A DNA stretch of 64,000 nucleotides, from the NCBI RefSeq assembly GCF_004116955.1, contig NZ_CP026362.1, forward strand, positions 1,094,501 to 1,158,500, read 5' to 3'. The DNA comes from Bacillus vallismortis. GTDB taxonomy: Bacteria > Bacillota > Bacilli > Bacillales > Bacillaceae. Positions 1-8,772 of the stretch are shown piece by piece. The stretch's first letter is position 1. Each line of letters opens with the position of its first letter. The translations under genes were made by a program, and so were the position numbers. Below the pieces are notes generated by a model, which had not been told where the DNA came from, did not search any database, and saw nothing but the letters and a program-made list of their open reading frames with translations.

Positions 1-184
1 GAAAAAAAGTGATCCCCTGCTCACATATCAAGCTTACTTAAAGGAAACAGGCCTGCTGTCTGATGAGACAGAACAAACCATGCTGGATGAAATGATGGCA
101 ATCATAAACGAAGCGACAGATGAAGCGGAGAATGCCCCTTATGCAGCTCCTGAGTCAGCGCTTGATTATGTGTATGCGAAGTAG
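1..184 (+). CDS. bkdAA: Branched-chain 2-oxo acid dehydrogenase E1 alpha subunit, C-terminal end (partial)
   Basis: An open frame enters from the left edge (first full codon at base 2) and ends with TAG at 182-184. Its last residues (ALDYVYAK) are a plausible E1-alpha C-terminus. The assignment rests mainly on context: the stop is followed at once by a GGGAGGA ribosome site and the E1 beta gene, and alpha and beta are always adjacent in this operon. E1 is the thiamine-diphosphate decarboxylase component that acts on the 2-oxo acids derived from valine, leucine and isoleucine and feeds branched-chain fatty acid synthesis. Only about 60 codons are visible, so no catalytic motif can be checked. 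Confidence 0.85.
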   Translation, partial: KKSDPLLTYQAYLKETGLLSDETEQTMLDEMMAIINEATDEAENAPYAAPESALDYVYAK

Positions 185-197
185 GGAGGAAGAACAA

Positions 198-1181
198 ATG
201 TCAGTAATGTCATATATTGATGCGATCAATTTGGCGATGAAAGAAGAAATGGAACGAGATCCTCGCGTTTTCGTTCTTGGGGAAGATGTAGGGAGAAAAG
301 GCGGTGTATTTAAAGCGACAGCCGGCCTCTATGAACAATTCGGGGAAGAGCGTGTGATGGATACGCCGCTTGCTGAATCCGCGATTGCCGGAGTCGGCAT
401 TGGGGCGGCTATGTACGGAATGAGACCAATTGCTGAAATGCAGTTTGCTGATTTTATTATGCCGGCGGTCAACCAAATTATTTCCGAAGCGGCCAAAATC
501 CGCTACCGCAGCAATAATGACTGGAGCTGCCCGATTGTCGTCAGAGCGCCATACGGCGGAGGCGTACACGGGGCCCTTTATCATTCTCAGTCGGTCGAAG
601 CGATTTTCGCCAATCAGCCCGGACTGAAAATTGTCATGCCTTCAACGCCATATGACGCGAAAGGCCTTTTAAAAGCCGCGGTTCGTGATGAAGATCCGGT
701 GCTGTTTTTTGAGCATAAACGCGCGTACCGCCTGATAAAAGGTGAGGTTCCGGCAGATGATTATGTCCTGCCAATCGGCAAGGCTGATGTGAAACGGGAA
801 GGCGACGATATCACAGTGATCACTTATGGCCTGTGTGTCCACTTCGCGTTACAGGCTGCAGAACGTCTCGAAAAAGATGGCATTTCAGTGCATGTGGTGG
901 ATTTAAGAACGGTTTATCCGCTTGATCAAGAAGCAATCATCGAAGCCGCATCGAAAACCGGTAAGGTCCTATTGGTTACAGAAGATACAAAAGAAGGCAG
1001 CATCATGAGTGAGGTGGCCGCCATTATATCCGAGCATTGCCTGTTCGACTTAGACGCGCCGATTAAACGGCTTGCAGGTCCTGATATTCCGGCTATGCCT
1101 TATGCGCCGACAATGGAAAAATACTTTATGGTCAACCCTGACAAAGTGGAAGCGGCGATGAGAGAGTTAGCGGAGTTTTAA
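198..1181 (+). CDS. bkdAB: Branched-chain 2-oxo acid dehydrogenase E1 beta subunit
   Basis: The protein is 327 residues, the usual length for E1 beta. The N-terminal half is a transketolase-type pyrimidine-binding domain (near the start: VLGEDVGRKGGVF, then DTPLAESAIAGVGIGAA), and the C-terminal part is a transketolase C domain (about residues 195-315, VHVVDLRTVYPLD). With E1 alpha it forms the heterotetramer that decarboxylates branched-chain 2-oxo acids and passes the acyl group to the lipoyl arm of E2. I chose the ATG at 198 because GGGAGGA at 184-190 lies 7 bases upstream. The frame is open further upstream, but that part overlaps bkdAA. The gene is followed 21 bases later by bkdB, so they are co-transcribed. 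Confidence 0.95.
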   Translation: MSVMSYIDAINLAMKEEMERDPRVFVLGEDVGRKGGVFKATAGLYEQFGEERVMDTPLAESAIAGVGIGAAMYGMRPIAEMQFADFIMPAVNQIISEAAKIRYRSNNDWSCPIVVRAPYGGGVHGALYHSQSVEAIFANQPGLKIVMPSTPYDAKGLLKAAVRDEDPVLFFEHKRAYRLIKGEVPADDYVLPIGKADVKREGDDITVITYGLCVHFALQAAERLEKDGISVHVVDLRTVYPLDQEAIIEAASKTGKVLLVTEDTKEGSIMSEVAAIISEHCLFDLDAPIKRLAGPDIPAMPYAPTMEKYFMVNPDKVEAAMRELAEF

Positions 1182-1202
1182 AGACGTAAGGAGGATACAA
1201 TC

Positions 1203-2480
1203 ATGGCAATTGAACAAATGACGATGCCGCAGCTTGGAGAAAGCGTGACGGAAGGGACGATCAGCAAATGGCTTGTCGCCCCCGGTGATAAAGTAAACAA
1301 ATACGATCCGATCGCGGAAGTCATGACAGATAAGGTGAATGCAGAGGTTCCGTCTTCTTTTACCGGTACGATAACAGAGCTTGTGGGTGAAGAAGGCCAG
1401 ACCCTGCAAGTCGGAGAAATCATTTGTAAAATCGAAACAGAAGGCGCGGATCCGTCTGAAAAAAAACAAGAGCAGCCAGAGGCACCAGAAGCTGATGAAA
1501 CACCTGTTGCAGAAAGCCGACCCGAAGCGGATGATCAGCCCAATAAAAAGCGCTATTCGCCAGCTGTACTCCGTTTGGCAGGAGAACACGGCATTGATCT
1601 TGATCAGGTAACAGGAACAGGTGCCGGCGGCCGCATTACGCGAAAAGATATTCAGCGCATCATTGAAACAGGCGGCGGCGTGCAAGAACGGACTGAGGAG
1701 CCGAAAACAGCAGCTCCTGCACAAGAGTCTGCACCACAACCGGAGCCGAAGGAAGAGGTTTCTTATCCTGCGTCTGCAGCTGGAGATAGGGAAATCCCTG
1801 TCACAGCCGTAAGAAAAGCAATTGCTTCCAATATGAAACGCAGCAAGACAGAAATTCCGCATGCTTGGACGATGATGGAAGTTGACGTCACAAATATGGT
1901 GGCATATCGCAACAGTGTAAAAGATTCATTCAAGAAGACAGAAGGGTTTAATTTAACGTTCTTCGCCTTTTTCGTCAAAGCGGTTGCCCAGGCATTAAAA
2001 GAATTTCCGCAAATGAATAGCATGTGGGCGGGCGACAAAATCATCCAGAAAAAAGATATCAATATTTCAATCGCGGTTGCCACAGAGGATTCTTTATTTG
2101 TACCGGTGATTAAAAACGCTGATGAAAAAACAATTAAAGGCATTGCGAGAGAAATAACGGATCTTGCCAAAAAAGTAAGAGACGGAAAGCTCTCAGCAGA
2201 TGATATGCAGGGGGGAACGTTTACTGTCAACAACACAGGTTCGTTTGGATCTGTTCAGTCGATGGGCATTATCAACTACCCTCAAGCTGCGATTCTTCAA
2301 GTGGAATCCATTGTCAAGCGTCCGGTTGTCATGGAGCATGGCATGATTGCTGTCAGAGACATGGTCAATCTATGCCTGTCCTTAGATCACAGAGTGCTTG
2401 ACGGCCTTGTATGCGGACGATTCCTCGGACGCGTGAAACAAATTTTAGAATCGATTGACGAGAAGACATCTGTTTATTAA
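1203..2480 (+). CDS. bkdB: Branched-chain 2-oxo acid dehydrogenase E2 (dihydrolipoyl transacylase)
   Basis: This 425-residue protein has the standard E2 order: an N-terminal lipoyl domain with the lipoylated lysine in MTDKVNAEV (Lys44), a Glu/Pro/Ala-rich linker, a peripheral subunit-binding domain (about 117-151, SPAVLRLAGEHGIDL), a second linker, and a C-terminal acyltransferase domain ending in DHRVLDG (about 395-401) with the catalytic His and Asp. It transfers the branched acyl group from E1 to CoA. It is the last gene of the bkd operon, followed by a strong terminator. The ribosome site AAGGAGG sits just before the ATG. Confidence 0.96.
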   Translation: MAIEQMTMPQLGESVTEGTISKWLVAPGDKVNKYDPIAEVMTDKVNAEVPSSFTGTITELVGEEGQTLQVGEIICKIETEGADPSEKKQEQPEAPEADETPVAESRPEADDQPNKKRYSPAVLRLAGEHGIDLDQVTGTGAGGRITRKDIQRIIETGGGVQERTEEPKTAAPAQESAPQPEPKEEVSYPASAAGDREIPVTAVRKAIASNMKRSKTEIPHAWTMMEVDVTNMVAYRNSVKDSFKKTEGFNLTFFAFFVKAVAQALKEFPQMNSMWAGDKIIQKKDINISIAVATEDSLFVPVIKNADEKTIKGIAREITDLAKKVRDGKLSADDMQGGTFTVNNTGSFGSVQSMGIINYPQAAILQVESIVKRPVVMEHGMIAVRDMVNLCLSLDHRVLDGLVCGRFLGRVKQILESIDEKTSVY

Positions 2481-2488
2481 ATAAGCAG

Positions 2489-2534
2489 AAAGAGCATTTT
2501 TTGAAAATATGTTTCAAAAAATGCTCTTTTTTTT
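2489..2534. terminator. Bidirectional terminator between bkdB and bmrR
   Basis: A long perfect hairpin (AAAGAGCATTTTTTGAAA pairing with TTTCAAAAAATGCTCTTT) ends in a run of eight T on the plus strand, with A-rich sequence at the other side. It ends the convergent bkd and bmr transcripts. Confidence 0.9.
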
Positions 2535-2537
2535 GCA

Positions 2538-3377
2538 TCATGATTCAGCAATTCTGATTTTCATTTCGAGCAGGTATTCTTCTTGTTTTTTCGGTGAATA
2601 ATGAATCGGTATGAGTAATTCGTAAACTTCACTGCCAACAGTTAAGTGGCGGTCTGCGATATACTTGATAAGCTTTTGTAAGTTGAGAAAATAATGCTCA
2701 GGTGAAAAATGATACGCGATACAAACATATCTGCCTTTAGGGATCGTTGTGATTTCCATATCCGGCGTAATGGCGGAAATTTGTTTATTTGTCAATACAG
2801 GCGTAAAGATATGGCGGTACGTGATTTCATCAATGCTGGTGTACGGGTGAAACGAGAAAGTGGCACCGTAGCTATTGTTCGCAAATCCATCTGCTGATTC
2901 GATAAATGTTTTTAATTTGCTGTAGGAGGCGTTGAGCACGTTTTCTGGTCCGACTCCCTCTGCCTCTGTCTGAATGATGCGGGTTTCTTCTTCATCTAAC
3001 ATAAACACCTCGCCGAGCGCGGGATATTCCATCTGCCGTTTCATCCGCTTTTTCACCATTGAAATGGTTTGCTCCAATGCCGATAAAAAGTCTAATTTCT
3101 CCCTGATTTGCTTCTCCTGTTCTGTATAAAAAGCAAACAGTTCTTCCATCTCTAAGTCTTGTGCCTTTTTCATCTCTTCTAAAGGTGTGCCGATATATTT
3201 CAGAGATTTGATCAGGTCCAGATGATACAGCTGGGAATCTGAATAATAACGGTAGCTGGTATCCGGGTCAACATAGGCTGGTTTAAATAAATCAATTTTA
3301 TCGTAATAACGGAGCGCTTTAATCGACACGTTTGCCAGTTTTGAAACCTCTCCAATTGAGTAATACGATTCCTTCAT
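2538..3377 (-). CDS. bmrR: MerR-family multidrug-sensing activator BmrR
   Basis: The 279-residue protein has an N-terminal MerR winged-helix domain (YYSIGEVSKLANVSIKALRYY, in two parts: GEVSKLANV and KALRYYDKIDLF), a coiled-coil linker near residues 80-118 and a GyrI-like ligand-binding domain (about 120-278). MerR-family activators bind lipophilic cations or other signals and untwist a promoter with an over-long spacer; such a promoter lies upstream of bmr (4654-4684). The start at 3377 is supported by AGGAGTGAT just upstream; the frame extends further but without a ribosome site. The gene lies 72 bases downstream of bmr on the same strand and may also have its own promoter. Confidence 0.95.
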   Translation of the reverse strand: MKESYYSIGEVSKLANVSIKALRYYDKIDLFKPAYVDPDTSYRYYSDSQLYHLDLIKSLKYIGTPLEEMKKAQDLEMEELFAFYTEQEKQIREKLDFLSALEQTISMVKKRMKRQMEYPALGEVFMLDEEETRIIQTEAEGVGPENVLNASYSKLKTFIESADGFANNSYGATFSFHPYTSIDEITYRHIFTPVLTNKQISAITPDMEITTIPKGRYVCIAYHFSPEHYFLNLQKLIKYIADRHLTVGSEVYELLIPIHYSPKKQEEYLLEMKIRIAES

Positions 3378-3398
3378 GCCATCACTCCTTCTATGATC

Positions 3399-3427
3399 AT
3401 TATAATGAAGAAGCGCACCCTTTGCAG
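3399..3427 (-). promoter_or_regulatory. Candidate internal promoter for bmrR
   Basis: On the minus strand CTGCAA, a 17-base spacer and a perfect TATAAT precede bmrR in the bmr-bmrR gap. The -35 box is weak. This would give basal BmrR even when the bmr promoter is silent. Inference only. Confidence 0.4.
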
Positions 3428-3449
3428 TATACAAAGAATACGCTTCTGA

Positions 3450-4619
3450 TCACGTGCTGGCTTTAATATGTGCAGGCGCTTTCCAAGCAATGGTTAGCGC
3501 AATGCCTATGGCTAAAGTGACCGTTGCAAAGTAGAATGGATAGTTTACATCAATATCGAACAGCATTCCGCCGATAATAGGCCCAAATACATTGCCGATA
3601 CTTGTAAACATTGAGTTCATACCGCCGGCAAATCCCTGTTCATTCCCCGCAATCTTTGACAGATAAGTCGTTACAGCCGGTCTCATGAGGTCAAATCCGA
3701 CAAATACGGTGATCGTAACTAGCAGAATTGCAACATAAGAATTCACGATTGTCAGCAAGAAGACCAGACTCGTAGAGAGAATTAAGCTATACCGGATTAA
3801 ATGGATTTCGCCAAACCACCTTGTAAAACGGTCAAATAAAACGACTTGCGTAATGGCGCCTACAATCGCACCCCCTGTAATCATAATGGCGATGTCGCTG
3901 GCCGTAAATCCGTATTTATGATCAACAAATAACGCAAATAACGATTCAAATGACGCTAAACCAAAAGATGAAATCAAGATAATGAGAAAAGCAATGAAAT
4001 ACATGGGGGCAAAAATTCGTTTGAAGCCTGTTTTTTGCCCTGTTATTTCCTGATTCTCAGGATTTCGCTCGGGCTCGCGCAGCGTGAGCATTGATAAAAT
4101 GGCTGCCAGCAACGCAAAGGCTGCCGCAAAGAAAAAAGGCAGCCGGGAATGGATTTCCGCTAAAAATCCCCCGATGCCGGGCCCGATGATAAAGCCTGTT
4201 GAAATGGCGGCTGACATATAACCGAGCGCTTTCGGCCGTGTTTTAATGGTTGTGATATCTGCGATAAAAGCCGTGACGCCGGGCATAATAAAGGCAGCGC
4301 TGATCCCGCCAAGCATACGGGAGATAAATAACATCTCGACTGTTTTTCCGATGCCAAATAAAAACTCCGACACACTAAAGAACAACAGGCCGATTACGAT
4401 CATGATTTTACGTCCGAAGCGATCAACCCATCGTCCGCCTATTGGTGAAACGATGAGCTGTGTCACGGCGAAGCAAGCAACCATATAACCGACGGCGGTT
4501 CCTGATAAATGCAATTCATTCATAATGGTAGGCGTTACCGGAATCACAAGCCCAATCCCCAAAAATGCAATAAATAAATTGGTCAATAATATGGTTAAGG
4601 TGATATTTTGTTTTTTCAT
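3450..4619 (-). CDS. bmr: Multidrug efflux MFS transporter Bmr
   Basis: A 389-residue major facilitator protein with about 12 hydrophobic segments. The MFS motif A loop GGRWVDRFGRK is at residues 61-71, between membrane segments 2 and 3, and GPGIGG marks the antiporter motif C. It exports cationic dyes and drugs such as rhodamine and ethidium in exchange for protons. Translation starts at the ATG at 4619 after AAAGGGGAAG. It lies between bmrU and bmrR on the same strand, and its own promoter region (4654-4684) has the BmrR-type 19-base spacer. Confidence 0.95.
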   Translation of the reverse strand: MKKQNITLTILLTNLFIAFLGIGLVIPVTPTIMNELHLSGTAVGYMVACFAVTQLIVSPIGGRWVDRFGRKIMIVIGLLFFSVSEFLFGIGKTVEMLFISRMLGGISAAFIMPGVTAFIADITTIKTRPKALGYMSAAISTGFIIGPGIGGFLAEIHSRLPFFFAAAFALLAAILSMLTLREPERNPENQEITGQKTGFKRIFAPMYFIAFLIILISSFGLASFESLFALFVDHKYGFTASDIAIMITGGAIVGAITQVVLFDRFTRWFGEIHLIRYSLILSTSLVFLLTIVNSYVAILLVTITVFVGFDLMRPAVTTYLSKIAGNEQGFAGGMNSMFTSIGNVFGPIIGGMLFDIDVNYPFYFATVTLAIGIALTIAWKAPAHIKAST

Positions 4620-4653
4620 GTGACTTCCCCTTTTTCACAAGTGTATCCCCTAT

Positions 4654-4684
4654 ACTTTAAAGCCTCCTCTTAGGGGAGAGTCAA
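4654..4684 (-). promoter_or_regulatory. bmr promoter with BmrR operator (19-base spacer)
   Basis: Reading the minus strand, TTGACT (4684-4679) and TAAAGT (4659-4654) are separated by 19 bases holding the near-palindrome CTCCCCTAAGAGGAG. The over-long spacer with a dyad inside is the hallmark of MerR-family-activated promoters, and bmrR is the adjacent gene. Confidence 0.9.
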
Positions 4685-4720
4685 CGGGTTTGCAGCATCT
4701 TTCTTAACAGCGCTCGATCC

Positions 4721-5614
4721 TTATTCACTGCACGGGACCAGCATATCAATGTGCTGCGGCAGGACTTGAATCACCGCGGGTGTATAAGTATAGACTTCAC
4801 CATCTGTATCCGCCTTTTGAGCGGTGTCTGTTTCAATTTCGATACGGGAGGCTTGGATATAGGACAGCTCTCCGGCAAACCGGTCAATTGTGCCCTGTTC
4901 CATGCTCATCAGCTCCCGCAATGCCGAGAGGTTGGTGCTGCGACAAATGAGGATATCGAGTAAGCCATCATCTATACTGGCATCTGGCAGGGGAATACGA
5001 TTCGTTCCAATGTATTGCCCGTTCATGACAAGCAGCATAACGGCTTCTTCTTTCATTTCTTTTCCATCAATTTTTAGTGTCATCGGAAACGGTTCGGCTG
5101 ATGACACAGTTCGCAATGCACTTGTAAAATAGCTGATTTTCCCCAATAATGCTTTGGCCGTTTCGTTAATTTGATTCGACGTTTCTGTAATCAGGCCGAT
5201 CCCCCAGAAATTTAAAAAATAACGGTCGTTCATTTGACATACATCTATGCTTGTTTTTTGTCCTGATACAAGTGCTTCCGCCGCCTTTCCAAGATTTTGA
5301 GGGATGCCCAGCACTCTTGAAAAGTCATTGCACGTGCCGCCGGGCAAAATTCCGACAGCGGGCTTTCTTTCTAACGCGCTAATGCTGTTAATGCATTGAT
5401 GGACTGTGCCGTCGCCCCCGAGAATAAAGACGGTGTCGACAGAATCATCAATGGATTGGCAAAAATGATACGCATCATCCTTTTTCTTTGTTTGTCTAAT
5501 CATCACCTCGTCTAAAGATTGTGATAAGACCGGCACCACAGCTCCTAAAGCTTTTTCTATATGTTTGTTGCCGGCATTTCCGTTATGAATCAGTAACGCT
5601 TTCCGGTGGCTCAT
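4721..5614 (-). CDS. bmrU: Diacylglycerol kinase-family lipid kinase BmrU
   Basis: The 297-residue protein has the DAGK catalytic signature GGDGT (66-70) followed by the [11 protein letters not shown] loop near residue 92, as in the DgkB/YegS family of soluble lipid kinases. The true substrate is not established by the sequence. ATG at 5614 is preceded by AAAGGAG 7 bases upstream; an upstream in-frame extension to 5701 has no ribosome site and would overlap the brxB promoter. It is the first gene of the bmr cluster on the minus strand, but the BmrR-type promoter lies downstream of it, so it is not expected to be induced with bmr. Confidence 0.88.
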   Translation of the reverse strand: MSHRKALLIHNGNAGNKHIEKALGAVVPVLSQSLDEVMIRQTKKKDDAYHFCQSIDDSVDTVFILGGDGTVHQCINSISALERKPAVGILPGGTCNDFSRVLGIPQNLGKAAEALVSGQKTSIDVCQMNDRYFLNFWGIGLITETSNQINETAKALLGKISYFTSALRTVSSAEPFPMTLKIDGKEMKEEAVMLLVMNGQYIGTNRIPLPDASIDDGLLDILICRSTNLSALRELMSMEQGTIDRFAGELSYIQASRIEIETDTAQKADTDGEVYTYTPAVIQVLPQHIDMLVPCSE

Positions 5615-5711
5615 ATAAAACTGCTCCTTTATTTTACATCTTGTTATATCATCCCCTTTTTCTGTAAGCTGTAAACGAAAGCAAAAAAAGTGTACGGCCA
5701 AGCAATGTGAT

Positions 5712-5741
5712 TTGCCGATATGGACGATTCCTTGCTATCAT
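5712..5741 (+). promoter_or_regulatory. Candidate sigma-A promoter of brxB
   Basis: TTGCCG (5712-5717), an 18-base spacer and TATCAT (5736-5741) sit about 30 bases before the brxB start. Confidence 0.5.
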
Positions 5742-5773
5742 AAGAACAGATGATGAAAAAGGAGAGGTCTTCA

Positions 5774-6211
5774 TTGAACATGGATTTTAATTTATTTATG
5801 AATGATATTGTCCGCCAAGCGAGACAAGAAATTACAGCCGCCGGATACACTGAGCTGAAAACAGCTGAAGAGGTGGACGAGGCACTTGAGAAAAAAGGAA
5901 CGACGTTAGTCATGGTAAACTCTGTTTGCGGATGTGCCGGAGGAATTGCAAGACCGGCCGCCTACCATTCCGTTCACTATGATAAAAGACCTGATCAGCT
6001 CGTTACCGTCTTTGCCGGACAGGATAAAGAAGCGACAGCGCGAGCGCGTGATTATTTTGAAGGATATCCGCCATCTTCCCCATCCTTTGCGATTTTGAAA
6101 GACGGAAAAATCATGAAAATGGTCGAGCGCCATGAAATTGAAGGCCATGAGCCGATGGCAGTTGTGGCAAAGCTGCAAGAAGCCTTTGAAGAATATTGTG
6201 AAGAAGTATAA
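5774..6211 (+). CDS. brxB: Bacilliredoxin BrxB
   Basis: The 145-residue protein belongs to the bacilliredoxin (DUF1094) family with the CGC active site (Cys52-Gly-Cys54, in NSVCGCAGG) in a thioredoxin-like fold. Bacilliredoxins remove bacillithiol from S-bacillithiolated proteins after oxidative stress. I chose the TTG at 5774 because GGAGAGG (5761-5767) is 6 bases upstream; the ATG at 5780 would be 12 bases away, and the ATG at 5750 precedes the ribosome site. It is a single-gene unit between its own promoter and a terminator. Confidence 0.92.
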   Translation: MNMDFNLFMNDIVRQARQEITAAGYTELKTAEEVDEALEKKGTTLVMVNSVCGCAGGIARPAAYHSVHYDKRPDQLVTVFAGQDKEATARARDYFEGYPPSSPSFAILKDGKIMKMVERHEIEGHEPMAVVAKLQEAFEEYCEEV

Positions 6212-6218
6212 GACGAAC

Positions 6219-6250
6219 AACCCGGGTGCCTAAGTGGCTCGGGTTTTTTT
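6219..6250 (+). terminator. Terminator after brxB
   Basis: Hairpin with arms AACCCGGGTGCC and GGCTCGGGTT followed by seven T. Confidence 0.85.
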
Positions 6251-6271
6251 ATGCATAAAATTCCCTGAAGA

Positions 6272-6443
6272 TATGAATAATTATTAAGGGATTATTCAAT
6301 TAGATTGTACAGTGAATCTATTTTCCTTAAGTAATATCAAAAAGATATCGTTGGAAAAATAAGCTTAAAGATAATTTTTAAAAATACTATTGCATAAAAA
6401 TAAGAAACTGTTTAAAATACAAATTAACGAATAAATATTCAAA
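6272..6443 (+). promoter_or_regulatory. artPQR promoter with two ARG-box-like sites
   Basis: TTGCAT (6390-6395), a 17-base spacer and TAAAAT (6413-6418) form a good sigma-A promoter. Immediately after, AACGAATAAATATTCAAA (6426-6443) resembles the AhrC/ArgR box consensus (CATGAATAAAAATTCAAG) and would overlap the transcription start. A weaker match lies at 6272-6289. AhrC control of an arginine importer is plausible but is inferred here. Confidence 0.6.
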
Positions 6444-6478
6444 TGCACTAAAAGTAATGAATATGGGGGAAATGGATC

Positions 6479-7246
6479 ATGAAAAAATGGCTCTTATTAC
6501 TTGTAGCTGCCTGCATCACTTTAGCGCTATCCGCTTGCGGTTCAAGCAATTCAGGTTCAGAAGGCGGCAAGAAAAAATTAGTTATGGGTACTTCGGCGGA
6601 TTACAAACCGTTTGAATATAAAGAAGGCGATCAAATTGTCGGCTTTGATGTAGATTTGGCAAAAGCGCTGGCGAAAAAGACGGGCTACGAAATTGAAGTG
6701 CAGGATATGGACTTCAACAGCTTAATCACAGCACTGAAATCAAAACAGGTGGATCTGGTTCTGTCAGGAATGACACCGACGCCTGATCGAAAAAAACAAG
6801 TTGGTTTTTCCGATGTGTACTACACAGCGAACCATATGATTGTCAGCAAAAAAGACAGCGGCATTCAATCTCTGAAAGACCTGAAAGGAAAAACAGTCGG
6901 TGTTCAGCTGGGCTCCATCCAAGAAGAGAAGGGGAAAGAGCTTTCTCCGGAATATGGTTTTAAAACAGAAGACCGCAATAGAATTTCTGACTTGGTGCAG
7001 GAAATCAAATCTGACCGCTTTGATGCCGCGATTATCGAAGACATTGTGGCAGAAGGGTATTTCAAGTCAAATGACGATCTGCAAGGCTTCGTCATTCCTG
7101 ATGCGAAAGCGGAGGAAGCCGGTTCAGCGATCGCTTTCAGAAAGGACAGTGAACTGACAGACAAATTCAATAAAGCGCTCAAGGAAATGGAAGATAACGG
7201 GGAGCTTGAAAAATTGAAGAAAAAATGGTTCACTGGTGAAAAGTAA
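6479..7246 (+). CDS. artP: Arginine ABC transporter, substrate-binding lipoprotein
   Basis: A 255-residue family 3 extracellular solute-binding protein. A lipoprotein signal with lipobox LSAC places the lipid-modified cysteine at residue 20, followed by a Ser/Gly-rich tether. The family signature GFDVDLAKALAKKTGY lies near residue 60. It captures basic amino acids outside the membrane for ArtQ and ArtR. The ATG follows GGGGGAAATGGATC. A hairpin with a T-run separates it from artQ, which would give more binding protein than permease. Confidence 0.93.
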   Translation: MKKWLLLLVAACITLALSACGSSNSGSEGGKKKLVMGTSADYKPFEYKEGDQIVGFDVDLAKALAKKTGYEIEVQDMDFNSLITALKSKQVDLVLSGMTPTPDRKKQVGFSDVYYTANHMIVSKKDSGIQSLKDLKGKTVGVQLGSIQEEKGKELSPEYGFKTEDRNRISDLVQEIKSDRFDAAIIEDIVAEGYFKSNDDLQGFVIPDAKAEEAGSAIAFRKDSELTDKFNKALKEMEDNGELEKLKKKWFTGEK

Positions 7247-7253
7247 GAAAGGC

Positions 7254-7283
7254 GGCTCAACTTTTTCGTTGAGCCTTTTTATT
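7254..7283 (+). terminator. Intra-operon (leaky) terminator between artP and artQ
   Basis: GGCTCAAC and GTTGAGCC form a perfect 8-bp stem with a 6-base loop, followed by TTTTTATT. Since artQ and artR follow in the same direction without an obvious new promoter, this probably sets the ratio of ArtP to membrane components. Confidence 0.8.
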
Positions 7284-7324
7284 GAATAGGAAATCTTTTT
7301 CCGTAAGAAAAGGAGACAAAGACT

Positions 7325-7984
7325 ATGAATTTGGATTTTTCAGCAACGATCCCCCAAATTCCTTTTATACTAGAAGGCTTGGCAATCACTTTGAAAATTG
7401 TCATCGTATCTGCCATTATCGGACTTATACTCGGTATTGTGCTAAGCTTATGCAAGATCAGCACGTTCCGCCCGCTGGTCTGGATCGCTGATTTTTATAC
7501 ATCAGTGTTCCGCGGCACGCCTTTAGTGCTGCAGCTTATGATTGTCTATTTCGGGCTTCCCCAGCTGCTCGGTTTTCAAATTGACCAGTTTTGGGCTGCG
7601 GTTGTCGCATTGTCATTAAATTCCGCCGCTTATGTATCGGAAATTATCAGAGCCGGAATCAACGCCATTGATAAAGGCCAAAGAGAAGCTGCTGTCGCAC
7701 TGGGGGTTCCGTATAGCAAAATGATGAAGGACCTCCTGTTGCCGCAGGCTTTTAAAAATATATCACCTGCTATTTTGAATGAACTAATTACATTAACAAA
7801 AGAATCGGCGATCGTCACTGTTATCGGGCTTGGTGATGTTATGAGACGCGCATATCAAGCTGGCGCGGCCACTTACAATTACCTTGAGCCGCTCATTATC
7901 GCCGGTTTGATTTATTATGTGCTTGTCCTGATTTTAACGTTTATCGGCAAGGCTGTAGAAAGGAAGCTGACATCCAATGATTAA
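7325..7984 (+). CDS. artQ: Arginine ABC transporter, permease
   Basis: A 219-residue polar amino-acid permease of the HisM family with about five membrane segments. The EAA loop that docks the ATPase is visible as [13 protein letters not shown] near residue 120, and [10 protein letters not shown] marks the family signature. It forms the transmembrane pore with ArtR as the motor. The ATG is preceded by AAAGGAGACAAAGACT. It overlaps artR by 8 bases, indicating translational coupling. Confidence 0.93.
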   Translation: MNLDFSATIPQIPFILEGLAITLKIVIVSAIIGLILGIVLSLCKISTFRPLVWIADFYTSVFRGTPLVLQLMIVYFGLPQLLGFQIDQFWAAVVALSLNSAAYVSEIIRAGINAIDKGQREAAVALGVPYSKMMKDLLLPQAFKNISPAILNELITLTKESAIVTVIGLGDVMRRAYQAGAATYNYLEPLIIAGLIYYVLVLILTFIGKAVERKLTSND

Positions 7985-8699
7985 GGTTGAAAAGCTGTCA
8001 AAATCATTTGGGAAACTTGAAGTACTAAAAGACATTTCAACAACAATCTCTGAAGGGGAGGTTGTTGCCGTGATCGGTCCATCAGGCTCAGGGAAATCAA
8101 CGTTCCTTCGCTGTTTAAACCTGTTGGAAAAGCCAAACGGCGGAACCATTACCATTAAAGACAAGGAGATCACGAAGCCGAAAACCAACACATTAAAGGT
8201 CCGGGAAAACATCGGGATGGTTTTTCAGCATTTTCATCTCTTTCCGCACAAAACGGTTCTCGAAAATATTATGTACGCGCCTGTCAATGTCAAAAAAGAA
8301 TCAAAACAGGCTGCACAGCAAAAAGCCGAAGGGCTGCTCCGCAAAGTCGGTTTGTTTGAAAAGCGAAATGATTATCCAAACCGTTTGTCTGGCGGGCAAA
8401 AACAGCGTGTCGCCATCGCCCGGGCCCTTGCGATGAATCCGGACATCATGCTGTTTGACGAACCGACCTCTGCACTTGATCCCGAGATGGTCAAAGAAGT
8501 GCTCCAGGTGATGAAAGAACTGGTTGAAACCGGCATGACCATGGTGATTGTCACGCATGAAATGGGCTTCGCAAAAGAAGTGGCAGACCGCGTGCTGTTT
8601 ATGGATCAAGGAATGATTGTCGAAGACGGCAATCCGAAAGAATTTTTTCTATCGCCAAAATCCAAAAGAGCACAGGACTTTTTAGAAAAAATATTATAG
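7977..8699 (+). CDS. artR: Arginine ABC transporter, ATP-binding protein
   Basis: This 240-residue ABC ATPase has Walker [10 protein letters not shown] (34-42), the Q-loop at [10 protein letters not shown], the signature [15 protein letters not shown], Walker B IMLFDEPT and the switch His in VTHEM. It energises arginine import through ArtQ. It starts inside the end of artQ. No fused regulatory domain is present, as expected for the family. Confidence 0.93.
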   Translation: MIKVEKLSKSFGKLEVLKDISTTISEGEVVAVIGPSGSGKSTFLRCLNLLEKPNGGTITIKDKEITKPKTNTLKVRENIGMVFQHFHLFPHKTVLENIMYAPVNVKKESKQAAQQKAEGLLRKVGLFEKRNDYPNRLSGGQKQRVAIARALAMNPDIMLFDEPTSALDPEMVKEVLQVMKELVETGMTMVIVTHEMGFAKEVADRVLFMDQGMIVEDGNPKEFFLSPKSKRAQDFLEKIL

Positions 8700-8706
8700 A
8701 ATATAG

Positions 8707-8742
8707 AAAAAAGAAGAAGGCTGATCGCTTCTTCTTTTTTAT
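8707..8742 (+). terminator. Terminator after artPQR
   Basis: Hairpin AAGAAGAAG / CTTCTTCTT followed by six T. Confidence 0.85.
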
Positions 8743-8772
8743 TGAAGAAACAAATAGAAATGGGAGTACGAC

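Noticed and set aside
1167..1862. Minus-strand open frame of 231 codons
   Set aside because: It lies opposite bkdB, has no ribosome site and a Cys/Arg/Phe-rich composition typical of antisense of an Ala/Glu-rich linker.
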